From positions 18,981,758 to 19,045,757 of the forward strand of contig CM073323.1 in NCBI GenBank assembly GCA_037043015.1: DNA of 64,000 nucleotides, read 5' to 3'. Positions within the stretch are counted from its first letter, which is position 1, and the number at the start of each line of letters is the position of its first letter. Shown here piece by piece: positions 32,724 to 42,833 of the stretch. The notes under the pieces were generated by a model. That model was not told where the DNA came from. It was given only the letters and a program-made list of their open reading frames with translations, and did no database searches. Position numbers and translations under genes: made by a program. Origin of the DNA: Bryum argenteum (taxonomy: Eukaryota > Streptophyta > Bryopsida > Bryales > Bryaceae).

Positions 32724-35700
32724 ATGGAAGGTGAAGATAGCGTGGTTATGGCAAGCGTGGTTATTACACCGGATGAGACTCAAGAGGAGCATGAAGTGGA
32801 GAGAGAAGAAGCTGCAACACCCAAGGTTAGTAGTGAACAAATAGCTACTATATGAACAAATTTCTAGTACAAGATGTGAGCTTTTTAAGAATTGTGAGTC
32901 GCGAATCTGGAGCCTTTCGTTGACGAAAGCCTCCTTCAATGTGTGCTGGTCGGGGCGGGACACTGCCAGCCGGCGGGGCCGTGCGTGGACCGGGGGGGGG
33001 TACTGGATAGGCGTGGGTCGAGAAGGGGCTGGCTGGGCGTGGGTCGGGAGGGGCTGGCGTGGGCGGGGGGGCTAGGCTGTGGGCCAAGGGGCGCACTTGG
33101 CTTGGATGTGAGGGAGGAGGTCGGCTGGCTGGTCATCACGCCGCGCCTGGAGGCTGAGCATCTTCTTTGCCATGGCATCTTCTTTGCCGCTGGGCTGCTA
33201 GGGCCAGACTTGCCAGGGCCTCACAGCCAGCCCCCCTCCAGTCACTTTTTTTTTTTTAAAATTTTTTTTTGGTTTATTTTGGCTTTGTTTTTTTTCTGTT
33301 TCTCTTCATTTTTTCTTTACTGTATTTCTTTTTGTAATTTCTTTTTGTATTTGCATTTTTAGGCATTTTTAGGCATACATACACATGTTTTTTTTTTTTT
33401 TCTTTCTTCTGATGTGATATAAATTCTTCCATTTAGTTGTCAAATTTTGTAACATCAACATTGTTTCATTCTTATGCATATGTGCTTTCGTTGACGAAAT
33501 GCAATACTTTCTGTGTGTTTTGTGGCATTATAATTTGAGGTAAATGAATGTGTAAGTCATTGGGTTGGTTGAATTACATGTTGTAGAGCCTTTCGTTAAC
33601 GAAAGGCTATCTATGTGAGGTTTGTTTAAATTTGGTTTTTGATGAGTTATTTTTTTATGGAATTTTATTTTACATGTCGTAGAGCCTTTCGTTGACGAAA
33701 GCCTCTTCTCATGATTTGATCATTCTAATTTTTGGTACTAATTATCCTTATGTTATGGTGTTTTGTTATGTTTTGTTAGGATGGAGGTCCAATCCTTCAT
33801 ATACCCGAGTGCCTGCATACGTAAAAAATGACCCCGATGTGAGTGAGATCGCCCTCCGCAATATACGAGAGGTGGATTCGGTCAATGTAATCAATCGGTT
33901 GCGAATCAAGCCTTCATCTAAATCACGGTTTGTGATTCCATTATGTCGTTTATGGTGTCTTCCTCTTGTACGCCCTATCGGTTAAAGTTAACGTGCGGCG
34001 CTTGGAGAACGATTTCGTTATGGGATATCGAGATGGAGATCGAGTCCTCTATGTATCCATATACAATGGTGGAGATGCTGAGTTGACGGTTACAGAAGAA
34101 ATTTGTGCATCTTGGAGTGCCCATTGGAAAGCAGCAAACGATGCATTTGAAAACTTTCTAGCTGCAGATGAAGATCTCAAGGTTTTCAGCAACAAAATGT
34201 TTTTTGTGTATGAGGGAAACCATCGACTGTCTGCATGGTTTCGCCACATCAACAAACATCATGGGGGCGATCCTGCATGGCATATAAGTGTTGATTGCAT
34301 TGTTCTAGATGCACGGAAACAAAGTGGCATTCTTCTTAAAAAAGTTGTGTTCGTCCCATTCAGAAAGACGTTTCTGGAGGTCTTTTTAGCCCTGCTGAAT
34401 TTGTTGATCGGTGGCGTATTATTTTGTGGGACAAAGCTTTTTTGCCATTGATTGCAAAGTTTGCGAAGTCTACAGTTCTTACGACATTTAAGGGTGGAGA
34501 CATGGCTATCAATCGTGTGATGTACCGGTATGATATGGCATCACCTTAAGAAACAATTCATTTTTCTTTTTCTTTACTTTTGAAATTCTAAGTGTTTCAT
34601 GTCAATATCTTGTCAGGTATTTTTATCGTGAAATCGTGACGAAGAATGCTCTTTCAGCAGAATTTGTCCCACCCATTCTTCATACTTTCTTGGATTCTAC
34701 ATCCGAAGAATTCATGTATACACCTTTTCAATCTCGGAAATTTCCTGTTTCTCATCTACGAGCAGGAGGGTGGTATCTTGATTGTGTGGACGGATTTATT
34801 CCTCCTGGCGAGGAAAGCCTTGTTCAATCTCTTGACGAAATTCCGGATCTTCATTTGGAAAACTTGAACACTATTCTATGTGATGTGGAGAATGAAGATT
34901 TGGAGGAGCAACCTAAACGAAAACGGTCCAAGAAGACAACCAACACATCTCTTGCCGTTGCAACTCGCTCTACAACAAAGGCAACCTCACGAGACTCTCC
35001 AGCAAGTGCTACGGTAGGATGCTCAACAGCTGGTCAATTAGCCATTGTTTCAGTACCTTTACAGCCTACTTTAGGCTCTGAGGTATCCAAGCGCAAAGTG
35101 ACTGTACCCACTACAACTGTTACTTCTTCTAGTACAATTCGTTCTTCCACTCTTCTTGAAAATGCAGACTTGGAGGAACTTATTGAGTTCAAGCATATGA
35201 ACGGTGTTCATGATCCTATTTACGAGCGCATCCAGAAATTTATATCGGATGTGAGTTACTTATCACCTCTTTGTACTTTATGTATTGCAATCTACATTAT
35301 TTAGAAATTGTGGCTAATAATTGTTGTCTTTTTAGGTTCGTACATCGCGACCTCATGGTACATCAAACATGACCGCAAATCATTCCGGACTTGACCTCAT
35401 TATAGCGGATGTACCAGAAAACCTGCCAGTGCCACTTGTCTCAAGCACTACGGTACCTGAATGGAACAAGCGCTCAGAAGGTTACTTTGAGTACTTATTT
35501 TCATTTGCTGCTGCAAACTTGCATGACGATGCAATGTTGCTTGTAGTTCATCCAAATGATCCTGCTTTGTTACTTGATTTGCGAAATTGGGCTTATACTT
35601 TTGAGTTTGAGCTGCTACGCGATTGGTGGGGTCTAAATAACCTCCATCTTTTTTCTTCGGTTGATCGTTCACAAAAGGTGCAAAATTCATTCCATAAACT

Positions 35701-36656
35701 TCTATTATTCTTATGTCATTTTACTTCAATTTTTGTATTTCTAATACTTACAATTTTTTGTTTTGTAGACTTTGCGATTTTTCATCAAGGTTTATACTCG
35801 CACTGGTTCCAAAGCCTCTATTCAAGAAGCAAGTTCTTGGTCGGACTTGGGATTTTCTCTCGAAAATGATGGCTACCTTCAGAACTTCACAAATTCAAAG
35901 TGTCAACTTATGAATGATACAATTCCGTGGAGAGGGGCCCGCGAGAAGCATCCTAAGTTCATGCAGATTCTTATTGAGTCTCTTACAAAAGAAGGAGACA
36001 TTGTTCTTGACTGGCAAACCAATACAGGTACTGTTTTTTTTTCCCAACTAATAATTTTTTATATGTTGATTTTATTGTTTTTGTTTTAGCACTTTAATTT
36101 ATATCTTGATGTTCATTTTATACAGGTGCCTCAGTTTTAGCGTGTCGTGACACTGGTCGTCATATCATTGCTCTGGAGAAAGACATTGAAATCTTCAACG
36201 GCCTTCTCAAGGGATTTGAAAAACAAGAAATCCTCCCCTCTATTTCTATGCCAACACGCCCTTCTTTTCAGGAACCTCCTCCACAAAAGAAGCAGAAGCG
36301 TATTGCTCTTTGTGCGTAAGTTTGATAATCAATGTTAATGATGTTAACATATTATTTATATGATACATTTTTATTCTTGAACATTAAACTTACACAATAT
36401 CTTGTATTTTTGCAGAGGTTCACCTTTAAGAAAGAAACGGATACTTACAAAGGACATGTTTATTAGTCCTCCAAAAGATTTTTACCTACCTTCTTACGCT
36501 GAGAATCTTGCACAAGAATTTGTAAACGCACCTTCTCCAGTTCTTTCCTATCGTAGACGTTTCAATCCTATTGTTGAGACGTTTATTGATTTAGAGGTGG
36601 AAGAAGATAATAGGAGGTTTTCAGGAAGTGAAGGTAGTTCTAGTCCAAGTATTTGA
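32724..36656 (+). CDS. ParB-like domain plus beta-class DNA-methyltransferase-like protein of the MULE (frame interrupted)
   Basis: Exons: 32724-32825, 33780-33927 (frame unsure), about 33950-34527, 34617-35250, 35336-35677, 35769-36027, 36126-36315 and 36416-36656. The last five splice in frame with GT-AG borders. First module: VNVRRLENDFVMGYRDGD and FVYEGNHRLSAWFRHI ... VDCIVLDA resemble the ParB/sulfiredoxin-type fold (GxHR). Second module: LDLIIADVPEN (position of motif IV, normally DPPY), a strand with AMLLVVHP, then HPKFMQILIESLTKEGDIVLDWQTNTGASVL split over an intron (motif I, normally DPFxGSG) and GRHIIALEKD. The order IV before I is that of beta-class N4C/N6A methyltransferases, and ParB fusions with such enzymes are common in phages. 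DVPE and NTG deviate from the catalytic and SAM-binding consensus. The tail is basic (KKQKR, RKKR). Frame breaks near 33.82, 33.94 and 34.34 kb suggest decay. Confidence 0.65.
32914..33701. promoter_or_regulatory. Four dispersed palindromic sites CTTTCGTTRACGAAAG
   Basis: Sites at 32914-32929, 33485-33500 (last base T), 33590-33605 and 33686-33701. Three share the flank 'gagC' and two the flank 'GCCTC'. The third is a perfect palindrome extended to 22 bp (33587-33608). Size and symmetry resemble parS or a dimeric-repressor operator. They are inside the gene whose product has a ParB-like domain. Confidence 0.7.
32941..33240 (+). repeat. GC-rich low-complexity insert in the intron
   Basis: About 300 bp of G-rich sequence with repeated 'ggcgtgggtcgggaggggctgg'-like units, preceded by one palindrome copy and followed by a T-rich tract. 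Its composition is unlike anything else in the element, so it may be a separate insertion. The 139-codon ORF across it is not believed. Confidence 0.5.
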
Positions 36657-37064
36657 AATGTTTTGGATTTGATTTTGTGATTAGAGAAGCAGGCTACATT
36701 CTCAATCACTCTCATGTTTAGTTTGGTTTTTTGGTATTTAATATTAATTATTCATACTATTAGGTTGATTTGTTATTTTCTTCTGAGTTTAGTAGATCCG
36801 TATCAAATATTTTTCTCCTTTGTATTGGTCTTATTTTTATGAAATATTTTCTTTAACATTGTCATTCACTTGTTAGTTCATGAATTGATTTGCACTTAAA
36901 TATTTATGTTTTTCTTGCATAGAGTGCTGTCAGCCCTAATTTAATTGGCCTTGTCTAATACAACAACAAAATTTTATAATCTTTTTTGAAACCATAATAC
37001 ATAACTTAATCATATGGTTGTATTATTTGTTATTGTAATAGATGAGTACTAAATAGTAACCAAA

Positions 37065-37218
37065 CCACGGTCTTAGGACACTTTTTTTTCTTTCATGCAC
37101 AAAATTTCTAACATGATTTCCACGGATTTAGGGTACCCATATAAAAATATTCAACTTGTATTTCAAAAAAATTAGTTACAACTTATAAACTTTATGATTT
37201 GCCACCCACGGTTATAGG
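37065..37218 (-). promoter_or_regulatory. Right subterminal motif array (x3, inverted)
   Basis: CCACGGTCTTAGG at 37065-37077, CCACGGATTTAGG at 37120-37132 and CCACGGTTATAGG at 37206-37218 are the reverse complements of the left array, with one or two variable positions. Confidence 0.72.
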
Positions 37219-37277
37219 TCCAATCCACCTTTTATTTCCTAGTAAATATTTGGGTTCATATGCTCGCAAGCTCACAA

Positions 37278-37312
37278 GCTCACACTCCTAGGCTCACCTA
37301 CTAGCAACCCTG
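37278..37312 (-). repeat. MULE right terminal inverted repeat
   Basis: Reverse complement matches 26767-26801 at about 26 of 35 positions without gaps. Tandem 'gctcgcaagctcacaagctcac' repeats continue inward. Confidence 0.85.
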
Positions 37313-37322
37313 GTTTTGAAGC
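37313..37322 (+). repeat. 10-bp target-site duplication, right copy
   Basis: GTTTTGAAGC, identical to 26757-26766. Confidence 0.88.
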
Positions 37323-39388
37323 TCCACTTTTGTACTATATTCAACAAAATTTGAAAAACAAAATATTTTTGATAAATCTACCTTTTTCTCAAATAAATAA
37401 ATAAGAACACCAAACCCTTGTAGGCCTCGCGTGAATAGAATGCCCGTTCGACCTACCCTTGATAATATGCCCATGGGACAGAACAACAATGACGTAGGAC
37501 TACTAACCCCTCTCAGGGTGGACACTATAATCACAAGTAGTAACCAGTAGACATTGAACTAGCAGCTAAATATTTTGTTATATAACATATGGTTTGTTTG
37601 TTCGTTTACCTCGTATTGGTATAAATGGAGAATGTTGGTCCAGTTGGTCGTCACATACCTTTTCACCTTACAAAACATCCGGTCCCTCAACTGTAATGAT
37701 CTTCTCATGTAACCCCATTTGAGGCTCAAGTTGTACATTTAATTTCAAACCTCAATTCCGTTAAAATGATATTATGCTCACTAAAGTGGCACATCTCAAC
37801 TTTCTGAACTACACTTCTAAAATCACGTGATATAACAAACTCTGAAGGTTATAATATTTTGGAAAATGAGTGATAATGTATATATATAGGGGTGATATTA
37901 CATAAAATGTTGTGATATTACAGAATACACTAATCTCTATGCGTACGAATGCAAGATTTGGTTTGACAAAATGGCACATGAAATAGCACCATTGAGGTTC
38001 TCCAAGTGTCAAAAGATTTTCATTCAATCCTCACATGATAAAAAAGAATGCCCATTTTTGCTCTGAAACAATCCTTGTATAGTAGTTCAAACGCTACCAT
38101 GTTTCATAAATCTATGACAATAAAAACATTGCTTTTGTACTTTCAGAGCTAGGCTTTGACATTCCATAAACAATAGAAAAATTCCATTAAATAACGAGGG
38201 AAATTTCATATAAGGAACACTTTTGTAAATGATTTCCAAAGAGGGGAACAATTTATTTTTTTTAATTTTTTAATTTTTTAATTTTTTTTTTCTTTTTAAA
38301 GATTTTTTTTAGATTTTTTTAAAAAATTATTTATCACTTGTAAACAAATTGAAGTTAATATGAAGAAGATTGACATCTCAGCAAATTGAAGTAACCATAC
38401 AGCTTCTTCTACTTACTCATGAAGCGACGATGAAATGTGTTTTTCCTTCCCCTCTTTGCAAATTATTCCCCTATTTGAAAATATTTTACAAAAGTATGAA
38501 ATTTACCCAATTAAATTATGAAACACATTGAAAGCTTGGGGGTCACGCTTCTACACCAAAATGATATTATAATGGAAAATTTGGTTTCGTTGGCGATGTC
38601 AACATATGCAATTGTACTGTGAACCTCTAGAATCTTGTACTATTGATTTACAGGATTGACATTCTTGGATTCCAACAGGGAAAAGCACTTGTAGTGGAAA
38701 AGTCAAGTCCCAGCTGCATTAGGGCTCAAAACTCTACACTTAATAGGTAGATTAGTGTTGGAAACAGTAATAGCGGACGAAGACGCTAATTGTCAATTGT
38801 CTTCATAGTGTTAGAACACTTAATGCAAGCTTCTAACACAATTCGTACTAATTCGAACATAACTATATACAATATGAGCTTTTAGGATGGATTTATATGA
38901 AAATTGAAAAGCATGGTATTGATGAACCACGGGCTTTTTAGCTCCTAGGAGACCACTACTCTCACACAAAACTCTGTGTCAACACTAAGGTAGACAATGC
39001 TAAATCCGTGCATCTCCTTAATCCGCCCACTCTAGATTCTTGCCTACTTCCGAGATTTCATGTAGAAGGATGTACCTCATGTGCACATGGAGAATGTGAA
39101 CGGTTTGAGGTAATGTGGTACATGTCACTTCTTATTTTATATGTGTCAAAAAAAATATTACAAAAATATGGAAACTTCATCATTGCTTCATTTTTATAAT
39201 TAAAAACATCTCGATTCATAAATTCCAAGTTTTCAACTTTAGTGTAGTCCTTTTAAAGATTTTCTACCTTATATATGTAATTTATGTTGATAAAGAATGT
39301 TATGGGTAAAAAGTGCATTCAAAACTAATCTTTCATTTAACAATAATCTACCTATTTAATGTAAAGAACATGGGTTGATTGTGATTGT
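37323..39388. repeat. Intergenic DNA with dispersed repeats
   Basis: 37400-37540 is related to 9598-9755. 37690-38030 is a copy of a repeat also present at 40410-40490, 41220-41335 and 57540-57885. Shared blocks include 'aaagtggcacatctcaactttctgaact' split by mutations, 'gatattacagaatacac' and 'aagatttggtttgac'. 38030-39388 has T-rich tracts and no recognised gene. Confidence 0.5.
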
Positions 39389-39656
39389 TTAACCCCTAAC
39401 TTTCCTTAAAACCTGAAACGGGTTTTGGAGGTTTCCACAAGAGAAAAACTCAACCAACTTTGACCATTATAATCTCACAAATGAAGAAGAATGAACAGTT
39501 CAAATTTGGTATGTGAGAAGAATGTACAACGAACTTTGAGATCTTACAGTTGAATATTCTAAATATTGCTTAGATTGGAATCTTTTGAGCTTAATCCAGA
39601 GGAAGGTCAAATTTTGTGACTTAGACCGTTTTGCAACAAGGAAATTTAGGGGTTAA
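39389..39656 (+). repeat. Family A TTAA MITE, copy A7
   Basis: TTAACCCCTAACTTTCC to GAAATTTAGGGGTTAA, 268 bp, TTAA at both ends. Confidence 0.9.
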
Positions 39657-39993
39657 GTCAGTTTCTGAAATGCTTGCAAGTTATAATCGTAAGAGTCAAA
39701 ACTTCCTACTTTCGGATTTGAGCATCATCTTAGAAGTCAACAAGTTTGTAGAAGTATGATGGACTTTAAAGGACAAAATTGTACTTCCCAAGTCTTGGAA
39801 AGGTCATAAAGCTGCTTAATGTAGATGCTACCCCTAAGTATGTTTAAAGTGTTTGGTACCCTGATGCTGCAACTGCAAGTTAAGTTATAGCAGGAGAAGC
39901 TTTGTGTTGATTTTCCTTGAAGAAGAAGGGAGTGCAAAAGGTCATTTTTGAAGTTGATTTGTTTCATATTTGTTAGAGCAGCTAAGATTTTAA

Positions 39994-40261
39994 TTAACCC
40001 CTGAATTTCCTCGTTGCAAAACGGTTTAAGTCACAAATTTTGACCTTTACTTTAGATTAAGCTCAAAAATCTCAATCTGAGCATTATTTAAAAGATTCAA
40101 CCGTAAGATCTCAAAGTTCACTTGACCTTCTTCTCACATACCAATTTTGAACCGTTCATTTTTTCTCATTTGTGAGATTATAATGGTCAAACTTGGCTGA
40201 GTTTTTCTCCTACGGGAACCTCCAGATCCCGTTTTGGGTGTTGAGGAAAATTAGGGGTTAA
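39994..40261 (-). repeat. Family A TTAA MITE, copy A8
   Basis: Inverted relative to A7, TTAA at both ends, 268 bp. The 337 bp between A7 and A8 hold no recognised gene. Confidence 0.88.
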
Positions 40262-41503
40262 TTAAGGTCAGAAAGGACGAGGAGAAATTTCTAATACAAC
40301 TGAGCATGACATGGAGTTCACAAGATTTATAGTTGAGGCTAATTTGTTGCCATAAAATCTAAAGTCCAGAACAATTTTGTTGAATCAAATGGCGTTATTC
40401 CATGTGCCATTTTGTCATACTAGATCTTACATTTGTACGCATACGGATTGATGTATTTTGTAATATCACAACTTTTTATGTGATACAAGTCCTTATCCGT
40501 GTCCTCTAGACACGGACGTCAAAAAGCTCAGATTGAAATTCATAAAATGTGCAAAAAAATCATACCTAGGTACGAAGTTGGAGGTTTTTGGTGATGTTGA
40601 AATTATGGGATATGCAATCAATATGCAAGTTCCCTACTCTCGGCTCTGACTCCATGTTGTTCAAAATTTATAGCATGTCCTCCGTTCCCGTGTTTTTAAA
40701 GATTTGTAGCATGTCTTCCGTTCTCTCATTCCATTGTTCCCGTCCTCTATTATGGTTCCCCATTCTCCATTTTTTTCTTACTGGTTCCCTACCTCCAAAG
40801 TCTCAATCATGGTTTCTATCTTTTGTTCCCATTTCTCCATCGCCCAACTTTTCTTATTGTTTTCCATCATTCGTTTTGCGGTTCCCATCAGTCATTCCTA
40901 GTTCTCATTATTTGATCTTGGTTCTCATCCTCCGTTCCTAGTTCTATCGTTTGTTCACCGTTCCTAGTTCCCTTCATCCCACCTTCACTTCTTATTTGCT
41001 CCCATTTTCATGTTTCATATTCCTTGTCTATTTGCTTCCTTGTTATATTCTTATGATCTAATAAGTGCTTAATAACAATCAAATACCACTTATGGAAATT
41101 CTTCAAAATCTTTAAAACTCTTCATACCATGTATACATGACCAAATCATGATAGCCATGACCATGCATCGCCAAGGACACAAACAAATTGCAAATCATGT
41201 TCTTTTATATATAGAGATCACTCCTTTATATACATTATCACTCATTTTCCATCATATGGTTTTTGAAGTGCAGCTCAAAAAGTTGAGATGTGCCATTTTA
41301 GCGCATAATGCCATTTTAACGGAACTGGAGTTATTGGTGTATTTTGCGAGTAGTGGAGGGTTCTTGACATACAACATGTAATTCTTGGGTTGTACTAGAG
41401 TTTAAGTGTTCCAGGATTTGTAAGAGATTACTAGTTGGTAAAATGACAAAACTCTCAAAATCTAGACATCAAAGTGGTGGTTGGTAGGAAGCTTAGTTCT
41501 TTC
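40262..41503. other. Intergenic, pyrimidine-rich degenerate repeat
   Basis: 40650-41030 is a C/T-rich stretch of degenerate 'gttccc'-type units. 40410-40490 and 41220-41335 are pieces of the repeat seen at 37.7-38.0 kb and 57.5-57.9 kb. A 117-codon ORF over the pyrimidine tract is low complexity and rejected. Confidence 0.45.
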
Positions 41504-42604
41504 TTAATCTCTATACATCCCTTGTGTCGAAAAATTGACATTTTGGATGTAGGGTAGAAACTTTGAAGAGCCATAACTTTTTCAACTCAACTTTTTCTAA
41601 CAAAGTTACTTGGGATGGTCACAATCAAGTCTAATTTCTGCAATATAAATTTTGAACCCATACAATAGGTAAAAAAAATTTCATGCATTTTCGAGAAGGC
41701 AACTTTTGTTTTTGGTCTTTCACACATTTGGAATGTTTTGCCATTGCAAGCCAATTACGTGACTATTAAAAATGGTTTTTCATGAATTTTTTTACAGAAG
41801 TGTGATATTCAGATGCATCCCAACAACTTTGTAGTTGTGAGTTTTTTGATCCAAATAACTTTTGGTATTGGATTTGCAATGATGTGTCTATGATGAAAAA
41901 AGTGAAAAATGGATGATCTTTGAGGAGCTAGAGCTCCTTCATCCAATGTTAGATTTTGACTTTATTTTTTGGAATGGGTTTGAATTATAATCTAATTTTA
42001 GTGGTAGAAACCTTGATCCAATCGAATATATATTGAAGATAAGGTATGGATTTGAGTGCAAGGGGTCTAGTTTTGGACTAGTTTTTCTTTGAAACTTTTT
42101 GGGAGTTTTCACCATTGCAAGGCTACTACTTGGGCCAAGATAGTTTTTTGATCAATTTGTTGGGTACAAAAGTGTCTTGAAGATGAAGATGAACAACTTT
42201 CTAGTTGATGATTTTTTTTTTATTGCACATCTCTTGGTGGTAGTATTTTCACTTCAAAGTGAAAATGATTGTATTTTGTAATTTGTTTTGCACACTAATA
42301 TGTTAGACTCTCGCACCAGTGTACCAGTGTCCTTCTGTCCGGTGGGCTTTAGGTTGCTGGCTCGACGGACAGACACTCTAATCACGCTGGCCCTTGAAAA
42401 AGGACCGGAGTTTTTACTACTACTACTACTTAGACTCTCCCAATCTATGAGGTTTCATAAGTCAAGTTTTGGTCCACATGATCTATAAGTTTATGACAAG
42501 TTTGTACGGTTGAGGTCTAAACAACTTATGTTCATTTTCATCTATGACACTTTTAAAAAAAATGGGTTTTTGACTAAAAGTACCGCAAGGATGTACAGGG
42601 TTAA
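41504..42604 (+). repeat. Family C element, copy C2
   Basis: The left end is TTAATCTCTATACATCCC (mutated) and the right end is 'aaggatgtacaggg' followed by TTAA at 42601-42604. The interior is homologous and inverted relative to 6425-7405. A short SINE-like unit has inserted at 42313-42429. Confidence 0.75.
42303..42439 (+). mobile_element. Short SINE-like insertion with 10-bp target duplication
   Basis: TTAGACTCTC at 42303-42312 is repeated at 42430-42439. Between them lies a 117-bp GC-richer unit ending in a (TAC)n tail. The other family C copies read straight through this site, so the insertion is recent relative to the host element. Pol III boxes are not obvious, so the class is inferred from size, tail and duplication. 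Confidence 0.6.
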
Positions 42605-42833
42605 CCCTTAAAAGTCCCTTGGGGATAGTATGTACGTTGTTGTATAATTAGGATTTGCTACCAACAAGAAACTCGAAACTGGAATTGTAATAGCTCACTA
42701 GAACCGCATTAATTCAAATGTCAACTTCTTCTTTGAACTCAAACCCATTAAAGGTGTGCATTCACTCCAAATACAACCAAAATACACCGTATTCTACTGG
42801 TCGCCACGGCACGCTCAGACCTTTAGGGGTTAA
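42601..42833 (+). repeat. Additional TTAA-flanked small element
   Basis: TTAACCCTTAAAAGTCCC to CAGACCTTTAGGGGTTAA, 233 bp. It shares the left TTAA with the right end of C2. The interior does not match families A, B or C. Confidence 0.55.

Larger units (their letters stand above)
32826..33779 (+). other. Long intron with four palindromes and a GC-rich insert
   Basis: It begins GTTAGT and ends GTTAG. It holds the 16-bp palindrome CTTTCGTTRACGAAAG at 32914-32929, 33590-33605 and 33686-33701, and a one-mismatch copy at 33485-33500. A GC-rich block fills 32941-33240, followed by T-rich tracts. At 954 bp it is much longer than the other introns of this gene (86-108 bp). Confidence 0.7.
26767..37312. 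mobile_element. MULE-type DNA transposon with transposase and ParB-methyltransferase-like gene
   Basis: A 10,546-bp element bounded by the exact 10-bp duplication GTTTTGAAGC and by 35-bp imperfect terminal inverted repeats (26767-26801 and 37278-37312, about 26 of 35 identical, no gaps). The inner 28 bp match 23 of 28 around GTGAGCCTAG. Three copies of CCTAWAACCGTGG lie 180-340 bp inside the left end and three in opposite orientation 90-250 bp inside the right end. Gene content: transposase on - (27332-30851), a 620-bp divergent promoter region, a small charged ORF on + (31472-32198) and a large ParB/methyltransferase-like gene on + (32724-36656). Premature breaks in two genes mean this copy is probably non-autonomous now. 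Assignment to MULEs rests on the duplication length and on the SWIM and WRKY-GCM1-like zinc motifs. Confidence 0.88.

Noticed and set aside
32943-33362. 139-codon ORF in the MULE intron
   Set aside because: Gly/Trp-rich translation of the GC-rich block followed by T-rich DNA; no domain.
34341-34347. Programmed -1 frameshift site at the A6 run
   Set aside because: The heptamer does not fit X XXY YYZ well and other frame breaks lie nearby, so decay or assembly error is simpler.
40588-40941. 117-codon ORF in the pyrimidine-rich tract
   Set aside because: Low-complexity Ser/Phe/Pro translation of degenerate repeats.
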